A stretch of DNA of 64,000 nucleotides from Kitasatospora sp. NBC_01266 (lineage in GTDB: Bacteria > Actinomycetota > Actinomycetes > Streptomycetales > Streptomycetaceae), in contig NZ_CP108458.1 in the NCBI RefSeq assembly GCF_036242395.1, positions 2,666,001 through 2,730,000 on the forward strand. Reading direction: 5' to 3'. Every line of letters starts with the position of its first letter. Position 1 is the first letter of the stretch. Below the pieces are notes generated by a model, which saw only the letters and a list, made by a program, of their open reading frames with translations, was not told the DNA's origin and did no database searches. The position numbers and the translations under genes are program-made. Below, piece by piece: positions 43,243-52,107 of this stretch.

Positions 43243-44322
43243 TCAGCAACACCCTTGGACGGCCAGCCCGTTCGGCAGCCGCTCGGCTCCGAACACGGCC
43301 ACCGTCGCCGGCTCGCCGCCCAGCGCCGCGACCGCGAGCAGCAGCGAGCCGGCCGTCCAGGTGGTGCGCTCCTCGGGCCAGATGGCGTCGTCCTCGAAGA
43401 CGTAGCCGGTCCAGTAGGAACCATCGTGGTGGCGCAGGTGCTGGATCCACCGCAGGATCTCCACCGCCCGCTCGGTGTCGCCCAACGCCCAGAGCGCCAG
43501 CGCCAGTTCGGCGCTCTCCCCGCCGGTCACCCAGGGCCGGTCGCTGACGCAGCGGACCCCGAGGCCCGGCACCACGAAGCGCTCCCAGTCGGCCTCGATC
43601 CGCTGCCGGGCCGCCGGGCCGCGCAGCGCGCTGCCGAGCACCGGGTAGTACCAGTCCATCGAGTAGCGGCCCTTGTCGAGGAACCGCTCGGGGTGTTCGG
43701 CCACCGCGTGCTGCAGCCGGCCGGTGGCCAACTCCCAGTCCGGCTGCGGCTCTTCGAGGTGGTCGGCGATCGCCAGACCGCACCGCAGGGCGTGCAGGAT
43801 GCTGGCCGAGCCGGTGAGCAGCGCCTCCTGGACGGGGGTGCCGTCCTCGTCCAGGCGCCAGGCGATCGGGCCGTCGGCCAGTTGCAGGCCGACGGTGAAG
43901 TCCAGCGCGCGGCGCACCACCGGCCACATCCGCTCCAGGAACGCCTGGTCGCCGGTGCTCAGGTGGTGGTGCCAGACGCCGACCGCCAGGTAGGCGCAGA
44001 AGTTGGTCTCCACCGCCCGGTTGCTGACGCCGGGCGCGCCGTCGCCGAAGTAGCCCGCGTACCAGGAGCCGTCCGGGTTCTGACTCTCCGCCAGCCAGCG
44101 GTAGGCGCGTTCGGCGGCGGCGTGCTCGCCGGCCACGTCCAGCGCCATCGCGGCCTCGGTGTGGTCCCAGGGGTCCAGGTGGCCACCGGTGAACCAGGGG
44201 ATGGCACCGTCCGCCCGCTGCTCCGCCAGGATGCCGCGCACGGTGGCGGCCACCTGTTCGGCGTCCAGCACCCCGGGCAGCAGCAGCGCGCGGGGGCTGG
44301 CCACCCCCTCGTGCGGCGTCAC
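43243..44322 (-). CDS. alpha/alpha-barrel protein, prenyltransferase/glycosidase-like
   Basis: 359 residues with repeated helix pairs of the six-hairpin or squalene-cyclase-like toroid (GAIPWFTGGHLDPWDHTEA, RWLAESQNPDGSWY, GRYSMDWYYPVLGSALRG, HLRHHDGSYWTGYVFEDD). Actinobacterial members are often labelled prenyltransferase without proof. GTG start overlaps the methyltransferase stop by GTGA. It forms an operon with the methyltransferase and glycosyltransferase, suggesting one envelope glycolipid or polysaccharide. Confidence 0.78.
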   Translation of the reverse strand: MTPHEGVASPRALLLPGVLDAEQVAATVRGILAEQRADGAIPWFTGGHLDPWDHTEAAMALDVAGEHAAAERAYRWLAESQNPDGSWYAGYFGDGAPGVSNRAVETNFCAYLAVGVWHHHLSTGDQAFLERMWPVVRRALDFTVGLQLADGPIAWRLDEDGTPVQEALLTGSASILHALRCGLAIADHLEEPQPDWELATGRLQHAVAEHPERFLDKGRYSMDWYYPVLGSALRGPAARQRIEADWERFVVPGLGVRCVSDRPWVTGGESAELALALWALGDTERAVEILRWIQHLRHHDGSYWTGYVFEDDAIWPEERTTWTAGSLLLAVAALGGEPATVAVFGAERLPNGLAVQGCC

Positions 44323-45053
44323 TCGCCGGCCCGGTTGGGCTTGCTGGCGTAGGCGACGAAGCTCTTGCCGATCACCGGGTTGAGCGCGGCCTCGGCGGCC
44401 TTGGTGAGCTTGCTGATCACCGGGGTGCCGACGATGTCCCAGACCAGCAGCTGGTGGTAGGCCTTGACCGGCAGCGCCTTGTCGTTGTTCACGCCGACCG
44501 CGCACTTGATCCACCAGTACGGCGAGTGCAGCGCGTGCGCGTGGTGGGTGCCGTACGGGTTGAGGCCGGCCTCCCGGAGCTTGTCGAGCAGCTCGTCGCC
44601 CCGGTAGATCCGGATGTGGCCGCCCTCGACCTCGTGGTACTCGTCGGAGAGCGCCCAGCAGATCTTCTCGGGCAGCCAGCGCGGCACGGTCACCGCGAGC
44701 AGGCCGCCGGGCTTGAGCACCCGGAACATCTCGTTGAGCACGCCCTTGTCGTCCGGGATGTGCTCCATCACCTCAGAGATGATGATCTTGTCGAAGGACT
44801 CGTCCTCGAACGGCAGCGCCAGCGCGTTGCCCTCCATGGCCACCGCGCTCGAGCCCGCCGGGGCCTCGCCCGCCGCCGCCATCGCGTCGAACCAGCGCTT
44901 GACCTCGGCGATCTCGTCGGCGTTCTGGTCCAGGGCCACCACGTTGGCGCCGCGGCGGTAGCACTCGAACGCGTGCCGGCCCCCGCCGCACCCCAGATCG
45001 AGCACCCGATCGCCAGGGGCGAGCGGGAAGCGGGAGAAATCGACGGTCAGCAC
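44319..45053 (-). CDS. class I SAM-dependent methyltransferase
   Basis: 244 residues. Motif I VLDLGCGGGRHAFECYRRG, then VVALDQNADEI, EGNALALPFEDESFDKIIISE and VLKPGGLLAVTVPRW define a UbiE/Methyltransf_11 enzyme. Start chosen at the GTG at 45053, 9 nt behind GGGAG, because the conserved VLTVDFSRFPL begins there. Coupled to the next gene by GTGA. Substrate unknown. Confidence 0.84.
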   Translation of the reverse strand: MLTVDFSRFPLAPGDRVLDLGCGGGRHAFECYRRGANVVALDQNADEIAEVKRWFDAMAAAGEAPAGSSAVAMEGNALALPFEDESFDKIIISEVMEHIPDDKGVLNEMFRVLKPGGLLAVTVPRWLPEKICWALSDEYHEVEGGHIRIYRGDELLDKLREAGLNPYGTHHAHALHSPYWWIKCAVGVNNDKALPVKAYHQLLVWDIVGTPVISKLTKAAEAALNPVIGKSFVAYASKPNRAGE

Positions 45054-45192
45054 GGTGTGGAGCTCCCATTCGGTACACAGAGGGTCGGGTAACGCACTTT
45101 CAGGCCACGCACGCACGTCGGGCCACGCTCACTTGGGCCACGCACTCTCCGGCCGGACACCGTCAGGCCACCCGGCCCCGGCCCGCACGCCG

Positions 45193-46524
45193 TCAGGCGA
45201 CGTAGCGCCAGCCCGCGCCCGAGCGGGCCCGCTGCCCGACGCCGCTGGCCACCGCCGCGCGGTAGCGCTCGACGGTCAGCTCGGCCGCGCGCTCCCAGGT
45301 GAAGTGGGCGAGCACCCGCTCGCGGCCGGCCGCGCCGAGCCGGGCCCGCAGTTCGGCGTCGTCCAGCAGCCGGCCCAGCGCGCCGGCCAGCGCACCCGCG
45401 TCGCCCGGCGGCACGGCCAGGCAGGTCTGCCCGTCCGGCCCCGCCACCTCGGGGATCGCGCCGCCGGTGGTGGCCACCAGCGGGGTCCCGGTGGCCATCG
45501 CCTCGGCGGCCGGCAGCGAGAAGCCCTCGTAGAGCGAGGGCACGCAGGCCACCTCGGCCGAGCGGTAGAGGTCGACCAGCTCCTGGTCGGTCAGGCCGGT
45601 GCGGAACTCGATGTGCGGCTCCAGGCCGAAGCGCCGCACCGCGTCCGCCACCGGGCCCTCGCCCTGCTTCTTGCAGACCACCACCAGGTGCGCGTCCCGC
45701 TCGGTGCGGACCTTGGCGAGCGCCTCGATCAGGTGCACCAGGCCCTTGAGCGGCACGTCCGCGCTGGAGGTGGCGACGATCCGTCCGGGCACCACGGGCA
45801 CCTCGGCGGACGGCGACCAGAGCCGGGTGTCGGCGCCGATCGGCACCACCGACACGCTGCCCGGGGCGGCACCGAGGTGCCGGACGATCTCGGCCTTGGA
45901 GCTGCCGGAGACCGTGATGATCTGCTCGAGGCGCGCGGTGACCCGTCGCTGCATCCGGGTGAAGGAGTACCAGCGGCGCAGCGACAGGCGGCGCAGCCGG
46001 GTGTCGGCCGCCTCCAGCTCCAGGCGGCGGTCCACGGTGACCGGGTGGTGGATGGTGGTGACCAGCGGGAAACCGTGCCGGGCCAGGCCGAGCAGGCCGT
46101 AGCCGAGGGTCTGGTTGTCGTGCACCACGTCGTAGCGGCCGCGGTGCCGGGCCAGGAACTGACGGGCCCGCAGCGAGAAGGTGAGCGGCTCGGGGAAGCC
46201 GCCGGTCCACATGGTGGCGACCTCCAGCGCGTCGACCGCACCGCGCAGCTCCGCCAACGCGGGCGTGCGGAACGGGTCGTCGGCACGGTAGAGGTCCAGG
46301 CTGGGCAGCTCGACCAGGCGTACCGAGCCGGGGCCCTCGACCTCGTCCAGCACCGGGTAGGGCTGCGCGCCGATCACCTCGACGTGGTGGCCGAGCCGGG
46401 CCAGCTCGCGGGAGAGGTGCCGGACGTAGACGCCCTGACCGCCGCAGAACGGGTCGCCCCGGTAGGACAGCAGCGCGATCCGCAGCGGACGCCGGTCGGC
46501 CGTGGAGGGTGGCTGCCCCGTCAT
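45193..46524 (-). CDS. glycosyltransferase family 4
   Basis: 443 residues, GT-B fold. FCGGQGVYVRHLSRELARLGH is the acceptor-side start, and the donor motif is PSLYEGFSLPAAEAMATGTP (EX7E). Retaining enzyme using a nucleotide sugar. ATG at 46524 after AAGGGG. It is the first gene of the operon with the methyltransferase and toroid protein. Confidence 0.88.
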   Translation of the reverse strand: MTGQPPSTADRRPLRIALLSYRGDPFCGGQGVYVRHLSRELARLGHHVEVIGAQPYPVLDEVEGPGSVRLVELPSLDLYRADDPFRTPALAELRGAVDALEVATMWTGGFPEPLTFSLRARQFLARHRGRYDVVHDNQTLGYGLLGLARHGFPLVTTIHHPVTVDRRLELEAADTRLRRLSLRRWYSFTRMQRRVTARLEQIITVSGSSKAEIVRHLGAAPGSVSVVPIGADTRLWSPSAEVPVVPGRIVATSSADVPLKGLVHLIEALAKVRTERDAHLVVVCKKQGEGPVADAVRRFGLEPHIEFRTGLTDQELVDLYRSAEVACVPSLYEGFSLPAAEAMATGTPLVATTGGAIPEVAGPDGQTCLAVPPGDAGALAGALGRLLDDAELRARLGAAGRERVLAHFTWERAAELTVERYRAAVASGVGQRARSGAGWRYVA

Positions 46525-46818
46525 GGTCAACCCCTTGAACCTGTGAACAGTGAGAGACCTCGAAGATACCGGCCCGTAGCTTCGGCATCCCAGGCGGGGA
46601 AGGTGATTCACGACACGCTGCCCTGCGCGGTGTGCGCACGGACCGTGCCAGGCCCGGTCGGCGGCGGCTCGCCCGGCCGGTCGGCCGGGTCCCGCCGGCC
46701 GACCGGTGACGGCTCACCGGCCGGTTAGAGTGGTATGGGCCGCTCTCCGGCGCCGACCGGAGCCCGTCGGCCGGGCGAGCGGACCGCCTGACGCCCACCG
46801 AAAGGCCGCCGCACCGCC

Positions 46819-47151
46819 ATGCTCTCCCCCGCCCGTACCGGCGCCGCCGTCCTGACCGCCGCCCTGCTGGCGGGCCTCGCCGCAGGCCCCGCCCTGGCCG
46901 ACGCCTCCCCGGCCGCGCCGCCCGCCGCCGTGCGGGTGGTGGCCGCCCAGGCCGCCGGCCACCTCCCGCAGGCCTTCGCCGGCACCGACCCGGTCAAGCA
47001 GCGCACCGAGACCGCCCTGGCGGCGCAGAGCGCACCGACGGCCACCGCCAAGAAGAAGAGCGGCGGCTTCCCCACCCTGTGGCTGGTCGGCGTGGGCCTG
47101 GTCGCGGGCATCGGCGGCGGCCTGCTCCTCAGCATGAACCGCAAGCGCTGA
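46819..47151 (+). CDS. small secreted or membrane-anchored protein
   Basis: 110 residues. N-terminal signal peptide (AAVLTAALLAGLAAGPALA, cleavage after ALA), a short outside part, and a C-terminal membrane helix (LWLVGVGLVAGIGGGLLLSM) followed by NRKR. No LPxTG. Function unknown. Confidence 0.72.
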   Translation: MLSPARTGAAVLTAALLAGLAAGPALADASPAAPPAAVRVVAAQAAGHLPQAFAGTDPVKQRTETALAAQSAPTATAKKKSGGFPTLWLVGVGLVAGIGGGLLLSMNRKR

Positions 47152-47163
47152 GACCTGTCCGGC

Positions 47164-47487
47164 TCAGCCCGCCTTGGGCCCGGTGGACTGCACCACCTCG
47201 AACGACCACAGCGTCGAGCCCGCCGCGGCCGGCTTCTGCCCCGCCGCCCCGGCCGGCCGGTGCGCCGACTGCATCGGCCCGCTCATCCACGCCTGGAACG
47301 CCTCCTCCGAGGCCCACCGCGTGTACACCAGGTACTGATCGGTCCCCTCCACCGGCCGCAGCAGCTCGAACCACTCGAACCCGTCGGAGCTCTCGACAGC
47401 CCCGGCCCGCGACGCGAACCGCTGCTCCAGCACCTCCCGCTGCTCGGCGGGAACGGTCAGCACGTTGATCTTTACCACGCTGGGCAC
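47164..47487 (-). CDS. MhuD-like heme-degrading monooxygenase (ABM fold), start rebuilt by insertion
   Basis: 107 residues, dimeric ferredoxin-like antibiotic-biosynthesis-monooxygenase fold. VKIN at the N terminus, TRWASEEAFQAW and SGPMQSAHRP match the catalytic Asn, Trp and heme-ligand His of M. tuberculosis MhuD. The first residues (GTG CCC AGC) and the GAGGTGT SD come from the inserted element; the original first codons (MSVVKIN) are still at 57033-57014. The frame is kept, so the gene probably still works, but under an element-supplied promoter. Confidence 0.85.
   Translation of the reverse strand: MPSVVKINVLTVPAEQREVLEQRFASRAGAVESSDGFEWFELLRPVEGTDQYLVYTRWASEEAFQAWMSGPMQSAHRPAGAAGQKPAAAGSTLWSFEVVQSTGPKAG
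47465..47472. other. left attachment core
   Basis: TTGATCTT, followed by TACCAC. Read on the minus strand it is codons VVKIN of the mhuD-like gene (GTAAAGATCAA). Chromosome lies to the left, element to the right. Confidence 0.75.
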
Positions 47488-47538
47488 ATGACACCTCTCA
47501 TCAAAAGGGGCCCGACCTGGGCACCTAACCTTGACCAC

Positions 47539-49242
47539 GTGCGAGCAGTCTCCTACATACGACAGTCCAAGAAGCGCGAAGACGACTCGCAAGCTTCACC
47601 AGCAGCGCAGCGCACCAAGACCGAGGCGCTGATCATCGCGAAGGGATGGGAGAACACCGGCCACTTCGAGGATGTCGGCAAATCCGGCTGGGATCCCAAC
47701 GTCACGCGGCCCGGCTTCGAAGAACTGATGGCCGCCGTCCGTGCTGGCCACGTCGATGCCGTGGTCGTCTTCTCGCTGTCCCGCCTCACCCGACAGGGTG
47801 CCTTGGAAGCCATGAAGATCAATGACGAGCTGGCCCGGCACGGTGTGCGGCTCGTCTCCGTCGAAGAGCCCTACCTGGACACCTCCACGCCGATGGGTAT
47901 CGCCATCTTCGGTCTCATCGCCGCGCTGGCGCAGCAGGAGTCCGACCTGAAGTCGGCCTACATCACGGCGACCAAGGACACGCTCCGGACGGCTGGGAGC
48001 CACGTCTCCGGCATCGCGCCGTACGGCTTCCAAACCGTGCGCGAGCAGCGTGGGGAACTGTCCGTCATGCGTTTGATCCCCGACCCGGTGGAAGCGCCGC
48101 ATGTGCGAGACATGGCCCGCTGGGCTGCCGACGGGAAGTCGGCCGGGGACATCGCCCGACAGCTCACCAGGGACGACGTCCCGACCAAGGTGACGGCGCT
48201 GGGCGAGAAGGGCACCAAACGCCTTGACGCGCGCCGCGCGAACAGCTCGTCGAAGAGCCTCGGTGGTCCGGCCTGGACCACATCAACCGTCCTGCGGATC
48301 CTCCGTGACCCCCGGCTGGCGGGCTTCGCGATGGTCTGGGAGGGGCGCCGACCACGCACCAAGGACGAGGACGGGAACGTGATCCCCGGAGCGGGGGGTA
48401 AGCGGACCATCCTGCGCGGGGACGATGGCGCTCCCGTGATCTCACACGACGGGGTCATCCCCGCTGAGGAGTGGTGGGGTCTCCAGGAGATCCTCAACGG
48501 GCGGTCGAAGGTGGTCGCCCGCTCCGGGCGCCGAGTCCCAACGCTGCTGGCCGGACACGGAATGCTCTTCTGCGACGTCTGCGGCTCGGTCATGGTGGCT
48601 GACAAGCGGAACACCTCCGACGGTCCGCAGCACTACTACAAGTGCAACCGGCTCGGCGGTGTCGTTCCGGGCCACGGCGGCCTATTGATAAGGGCCGACG
48701 TCACCGATGACCATGTGGCGGGCCACGTCTGGGCACGCCTGACGAATATGGACCCCGAGGACCCCGAGGATCTCGAATGGCTCGCGGAAGCCTCATTGCG
48801 CTTCGCCCACCAGCAACAGGGCGCTGACGAGGAAGCCGAGCGAATCGCCGCAGCAGCTGAGTTGGAGCATGTCCGAGAGGCTCTGCGGACGCTGTATCAG
48901 GACCGGCAGGACGGCCTCTACACAGGCGAGACCGGCAAGCGGATGTTCACCGACTCAGTTACACGGCTGACGGCGCACGAGGAGCGCGTCTCGGCCCGCC
49001 TGGAGTATCTCCAAGCCGCGAGGCACCGCACCATCGAGATTCCGCACGAGTGGACGGAGCCCGGGGAGAACCCGATCGGCGAAGGCTCCACCTGGGCGGC
49101 TTGGCCCCTGGAACGGAAGCGGGAGTTCCTGGCACTCTTCGTGGACTCGGTCCGCATCACCAAGGCCGTCGGCAGAGGCCGCAACGCGAACACACAGGAT
49201 CGTGTGATCATCAAGTGGGCCGAACTACCCTCCACAGACTGA
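47539..49242 (+). CDS. int: large serine recombinase (integrase)
   Basis: 567 residues from the GTG at 47539. Resolvase domain with catalytic Ser10 (VSYIRQSKKRED), SLSRLTRQGALEAM, and AALAQQESDLKSAYI. Recombinase domain around 190-300 (YGFQTVREQRG, TVLRILRDPRLAGF). Zinc ribbon FCDVCGSVMVAD...YYKCNR, then a coiled-coil. It integrates the element. An ATG at 47488 in the same frame is possible, but codons 47488-47538 have low third-position GC and neither start has an SD; TAACCT at 47526 could serve a leaderless mRNA. Confidence 0.93.
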   Translation: MRAVSYIRQSKKREDDSQASPAAQRTKTEALIIAKGWENTGHFEDVGKSGWDPNVTRPGFEELMAAVRAGHVDAVVVFSLSRLTRQGALEAMKINDELARHGVRLVSVEEPYLDTSTPMGIAIFGLIAALAQQESDLKSAYITATKDTLRTAGSHVSGIAPYGFQTVREQRGELSVMRLIPDPVEAPHVRDMARWAADGKSAGDIARQLTRDDVPTKVTALGEKGTKRLDARRANSSSKSLGGPAWTTSTVLRILRDPRLAGFAMVWEGRRPRTKDEDGNVIPGAGGKRTILRGDDGAPVISHDGVIPAEEWWGLQEILNGRSKVVARSGRRVPTLLAGHGMLFCDVCGSVMVADKRNTSDGPQHYYKCNRLGGVVPGHGGLLIRADVTDDHVAGHVWARLTNMDPEDPEDLEWLAEASLRFAHQQQGADEEAERIAAAAELEHVREALRTLYQDRQDGLYTGETGKRMFTDSVTRLTAHEERVSARLEYLQAARHRTIEIPHEWTEPGENPIGEGSTWAAWPLERKREFLALFVDSVRITKAVGRGRNANTQDRVIIKWAELPSTD

Positions 49243-49489
49243 CTACGCCCCTGATCTCATGAGCGCCGCTCTGGCGCTCGCTCAGCCCCGTCAGGCCCCA
49301 TGGACCGGCGGGGCTCTTTCGTGCCGGTAGGTGGCCGTACAGGGCTTCGGCCGACAGGAATGTCCTGCGCTCCCCCTTTGGTGTAAGCGCTTACGGCTCG
49401 CCTGCTCCAGGCTCTGCCGAGCGGTCGTCTCGGGCGTGAGCCAACCACCGGCCGAATTCGGTCGCTGGCACGTGCTGCTCCCCGTGTGG

Positions 49490-49860
49490 TCAGGGGGGCT
49501 TGCTCTCTAGAGCCAGTGGAGGAGAGGCGCCGTCGAAGGGCACCCCCATCACCCGAATTCGGGTGGTGATGCTGCTCTCCATGTGATCAGGAACCCCGTG
49601 CGCTCTAGGGGCAGGGCAGGCGGCAGCGAGGGAAGCCATCCCACTCGCTGGTGGGACAGCACACGGCAACCCCTGTGCTCCATCTGAGATAGGGGCAGCG
49701 GCAGGACAGTGAGACGCGGGAATCCCTTGCACTCTAGGGAGATCAGTCAGCAGGGGACGGAGCCGGAGACGGAATCCCTCCCACTCCCTAGAAGGCAGTG
49801 CGCTGACGGCTCCGCACGGTGCAGGAATCCCTTGCACTCTAGGAAGTCTGCAAGTAGCGA
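49490..49860 (+). repeat. array of six to seven degenerate hairpin repeats
   Basis: Six clear units begin near 49590, 49632, 49665, 49719, 49771 and 49824 with the pattern GGAAYCCC..CACTC..TAGGG.CAG, each able to fold a short CCC/GGG hairpin; a poorer unit lies near 49495. The last three are 52-53 bp apart. No spacers of uniform length and no cas genes, so this is not CRISPR. No coding signal on either strand; the whole 49243-50023 stretch otherwise has no gene. Possibly a structured RNA or a protein-binding array. Confidence 0.7.
49550..49565. promoter_or_regulatory. 16-bp palindrome CACCCGAATTCGGGTG
   Basis: Perfect palindrome, repeated inside the longer palindrome at 52060-52089; the core CCGAATTCGG also occurs at 49452-49461. 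Three occurrences within one element suggest a regulator binding site or recurrent hairpin. Confidence 0.6.
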
Positions 49861-49975
49861 GCGGCATCACCCCGGCTCGCGACCCGAACACCCCGGCATG
49901 GGGTAATCATGCCAACTGACCAGCCCCCGACTTGGGTTGATTCCCGCACCGGTAGTGATGCCCCGGTGTGCGAGT

Positions 49976-49995
49976 CCCCCGGTCGGGGGCTTTTT
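49976..49995 (+). terminator. intrinsic terminator before the primase operon
   Basis: CCCCC-GGTC-GGGGG stem followed by C and five T. It lies 29 bp before the next start codon, so it either ends an RNA made from the hairpin array or acts as an attenuator. Confidence 0.7.
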
Positions 49996-50023
49996 GCATC
50001 CACGCATCACAAAGGAGTGTTCT

Positions 50024-50530
50024 ATGTACCCTGACCTAAACAGCATCTACCGGCGGCCACCCCTCGCCCCGACGAGCATCAAGGGGCGCAGCGACGACGG
50101 CGTATGGCAGCTCGCTGTCCAGTGCCCGTACTGCCCGGCGGAGCACCGCCACGGAGGCGGGAACGGGGATCAGCCGAGCATCGCGGGCACCCGCGCTCCG
50201 CACTGCCAGGACGTGCACTACCGCAACCGGCTCATGTTCGACGCCCGCGTGACCCGCTACCTGCCTCACTACGAGCTTGCCCCCGCCGAGTCGCGCAGCG
50301 AGTGGGACGGTGAGCGTGAGTACGCCAGCTTCCTACTGGAAGAAGCCGAAATGGCGATCGAAGAGGACGACGAGAAGGCTGCGAGGCAGGGAACGGCCGC
50401 CGGACGAATCGTCAACCAGCAGATCCGCGAGATGCACGGGCTCGTGGAAGAGATCGAGGAAGGCAGCCGGACGGGGCGCAACAGCGCGTTTCTGGCGGCT
50501 TGGAAGGCCAAGCAGGAGGGCGGGCAGTGA
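50024..50530 (+). CDS. element protein with zinc-like motif
   Basis: 168 residues, ATG 6 nt after AAAGGAG. CPYCPAEHRHGGG and PHCQDVHYRNR suggest a zinc ribbon near the N terminus; the rest is acidic helix (LLEEAEMAIEEDDEKAARQG). Commonly found before D5-type primases in actinophages. The stop overlaps the primase start (GTGA). Exact function unknown. Confidence 0.75.
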   Translation: MYPDLNSIYRRPPLAPTSIKGRSDDGVWQLAVQCPYCPAEHRHGGGNGDQPSIAGTRAPHCQDVHYRNRLMFDARVTRYLPHYELAPAESRSEWDGEREYASFLLEEAEMAIEEDDEKAARQGTAAGRIVNQQIREMHGLVEEIEEGSRTGRNSAFLAAWKAKQEGGQ

Positions 50531-51900
50531 CGACAACGACGGAGACCGTGCGCCTGCTGACTCAGCGCGACGGCACCGATGTGGACCGCGCGGAGTTCAT
50601 CGCTGACCGAGTACGCGGACGGCTGATCTACGTGGAGGGGCCGGGGTGGTACGCCTGGAACGGACGCCACTGGGTCAACGACTCGACCCGTGACGCTGTG
50701 GCGCGTGGCATGGTGCACAGCGTCTCCAGCGCGCTGCTGGAGGAAGCGGCCAGCACAGGCAGCGATGCACTTATCGACGCGGCTCGGGCACTGCGCACCT
50801 CTCGGTATATCTCAGCGGCGCTGCTGGAGATGCAAGCCATGCCCAGCATCCGGCGCAGCGTGGCCGACCTGGACGCAGACCCGTACGCGCTGACCTTCCG
50901 CAACGGCACCGTGGACCTACGCACGGACCGGCTGCGCCCCCACGATCCGGCCGACCTGATCACCCGACTCGTGGACGTGGACTACCTGCCAGAGGCGCAA
51001 TGTCCTTCATGGCTGGCGTTCCTGGAGAGCAGTCAGCCCGGTGACCCAGAGATTCACACGTTCCTTCAGCGGCTGGCTGGCTACGCCGTGACCGGTTCGA
51101 CGCGAGAGGAGTGCCTGGCGTTCTTCTACGGGTCGGGACGGAACGGCAAGGGGGTGTTCACCGAGACGCTGGGCAAGGTCTTCGCGGCCGTGACCACGGC
51201 ACAGGAGGCGGAGTTCTGGGAGAAGCAGCGCAACGGCCGTAACGGGTCGCTGGTGGCCAAGCTCCACGGTGCCCGGCTGGTGCTGTCCAGCGAGATGACA
51301 GCGGCGCGCCTGGATGAGGCGTTCGTGAAGCTGTTCACGGCCGCAGACCTGCTCACCGCGAACCAGAAGTACAAGCCTGCCTACGACTTCACGCCGACGG
51401 CGCTGCTGATCATGTCCGGCAACGACAAGCCGACCATCCGGGGCACCGACGAGGGCATCTGGCGGCGCTTCCGCTGCGTGCCATGGGATGAGTCGTTCGT
51501 CGGCAGGGAGGACAAGGGCCTCAAGGGCCGTCTGCTGGCCGAAACGGAGGGTATAGCGGCGTGGGTGGTCCGGGGCGCTGTCGAGTGGTTCAAACATGGG
51601 CTGAACGAGCCTGAGCGGGTCACCAGGGCCACCGACGAGTACCGCGAGGAGTCCGACCCGTTCGCGGACTGGGTGGAATCCAACTTCGAGGCCGACCCGG
51701 ACGGCTTCACGCCCAACGGCGAGATCAAACAGCGAGGAGAGCAGATGCACCCGAAGCTGCCCGGACAGCCGCAAGCGTGGTCCAAGGCCGTTGCCCGCCA
51801 GTTCGGCGCCACGGTCGGCAAGAGGGGCGGCAAGCGCGGCGTGATCGGCGTCCGCATGCTGCCGGCTCAGCGGACCAACATCTTCGGGGCGCCCGCGTAG
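50527..51900 (+). CDS. phage/plasmid primase, P4/D5 family with SF3 helicase
   Basis: 457 residues from a GTG overlapping the upstream stop. D5_N region (RGRLIYVEGPGWYAWNGRHW, TFRNGTVDLRTDRLRPHD), SF3 helicase Walker A FYGSGRNGKGVFTETLG (K208), Walker B region LHGARLVLSSEM, LLIMSGNDKP sensor and RGTDEGIWRRFR. The N-terminal primase domain of full-length homologues is missing or in the upstream gene. It should replicate the excised element. Confidence 0.9.
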   Translation: MTTTTETVRLLTQRDGTDVDRAEFIADRVRGRLIYVEGPGWYAWNGRHWVNDSTRDAVARGMVHSVSSALLEEAASTGSDALIDAARALRTSRYISAALLEMQAMPSIRRSVADLDADPYALTFRNGTVDLRTDRLRPHDPADLITRLVDVDYLPEAQCPSWLAFLESSQPGDPEIHTFLQRLAGYAVTGSTREECLAFFYGSGRNGKGVFTETLGKVFAAVTTAQEAEFWEKQRNGRNGSLVAKLHGARLVLSSEMTAARLDEAFVKLFTAADLLTANQKYKPAYDFTPTALLIMSGNDKPTIRGTDEGIWRRFRCVPWDESFVGREDKGLKGRLLAETEGIAAWVVRGAVEWFKHGLNEPERVTRATDEYREESDPFADWVESNFEADPDGFTPNGEIKQRGEQMHPKLPGQPQAWSKAVARQFGATVGKRGGKRGVIGVRMLPAQRTNIFGAPA

Positions 51901-51921
51901 CCAGCGGGAGAGGGCTCTCCC

Positions 51922-52019
51922 TGGACGCTTGGACACTTTAGAGGCTGTTTGCACCAACCTTCTCCATACGCACATGGGGGAGGTTCATGCAAATGACCCT
52001 GCAAGTGTCCAAGCGTCCA
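51922..52019. other. 98-nt extended hairpin, possible origin or structured RNA
   Basis: A perfect 17-bp outer stem (TGGACGCTTGGACACTT, 51922-51938, with 52003-52019) encloses a second stem (TTTGCA 51948 with TGCAAA 51988; AACCT 51956 with AGGTT 51981; TCTCCAT with ATGGGGG) around the loop ACGCAC. It sits 21 bp after the primase stop. No U-run follows. Replication origins read by the adjacent helicase, or a structured RNA, are both possible. Confidence 0.75.
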
Positions 52020-52059
52020 CCCCTGCTGTGCTGCGCGCTCCAACTCCGGGAACGGCAGA

Positions 52060-52089
52060 GGGCCACCACCCGAATTCGGGTGGTGGCCC
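52060..52089. terminator. 30-bp perfect palindrome, likely bidirectional terminator
   Basis: Perfectly symmetric about GAATTC, arms GGGCCACCACCC. It lies between the convergent primase and recombinase genes, 18 bp from the latter's stop. The central 16 bp equal the palindrome at 49550. Confidence 0.7.
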
Positions 52090-52107
52090 CTTGTCCGCTG
52101 CTGCGCC

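Noticed and set aside
47488..47538. Integrase start at ATG 47488
   Set aside because: No SD, low third-position GC in these 17 codons, and the segment overlaps the SD of the divergent mhuD-like gene; the GTG at 47539 begins the resolvase domain. Not fully excluded.
49590..49850. CRISPR-like appearance of the repeat array
   Set aside because: Units are degenerate, spacing varies from 33 to 54 bp, and no cas genes are near.
49490..49891. Minus-strand open frame of 133 codons with repeated LPRVQGIPA-like blocks
   Set aside because: The repeats follow the DNA hairpin array and change composition at each unit; no SD, poor codon use. It is a shadow of the array, not a gene.
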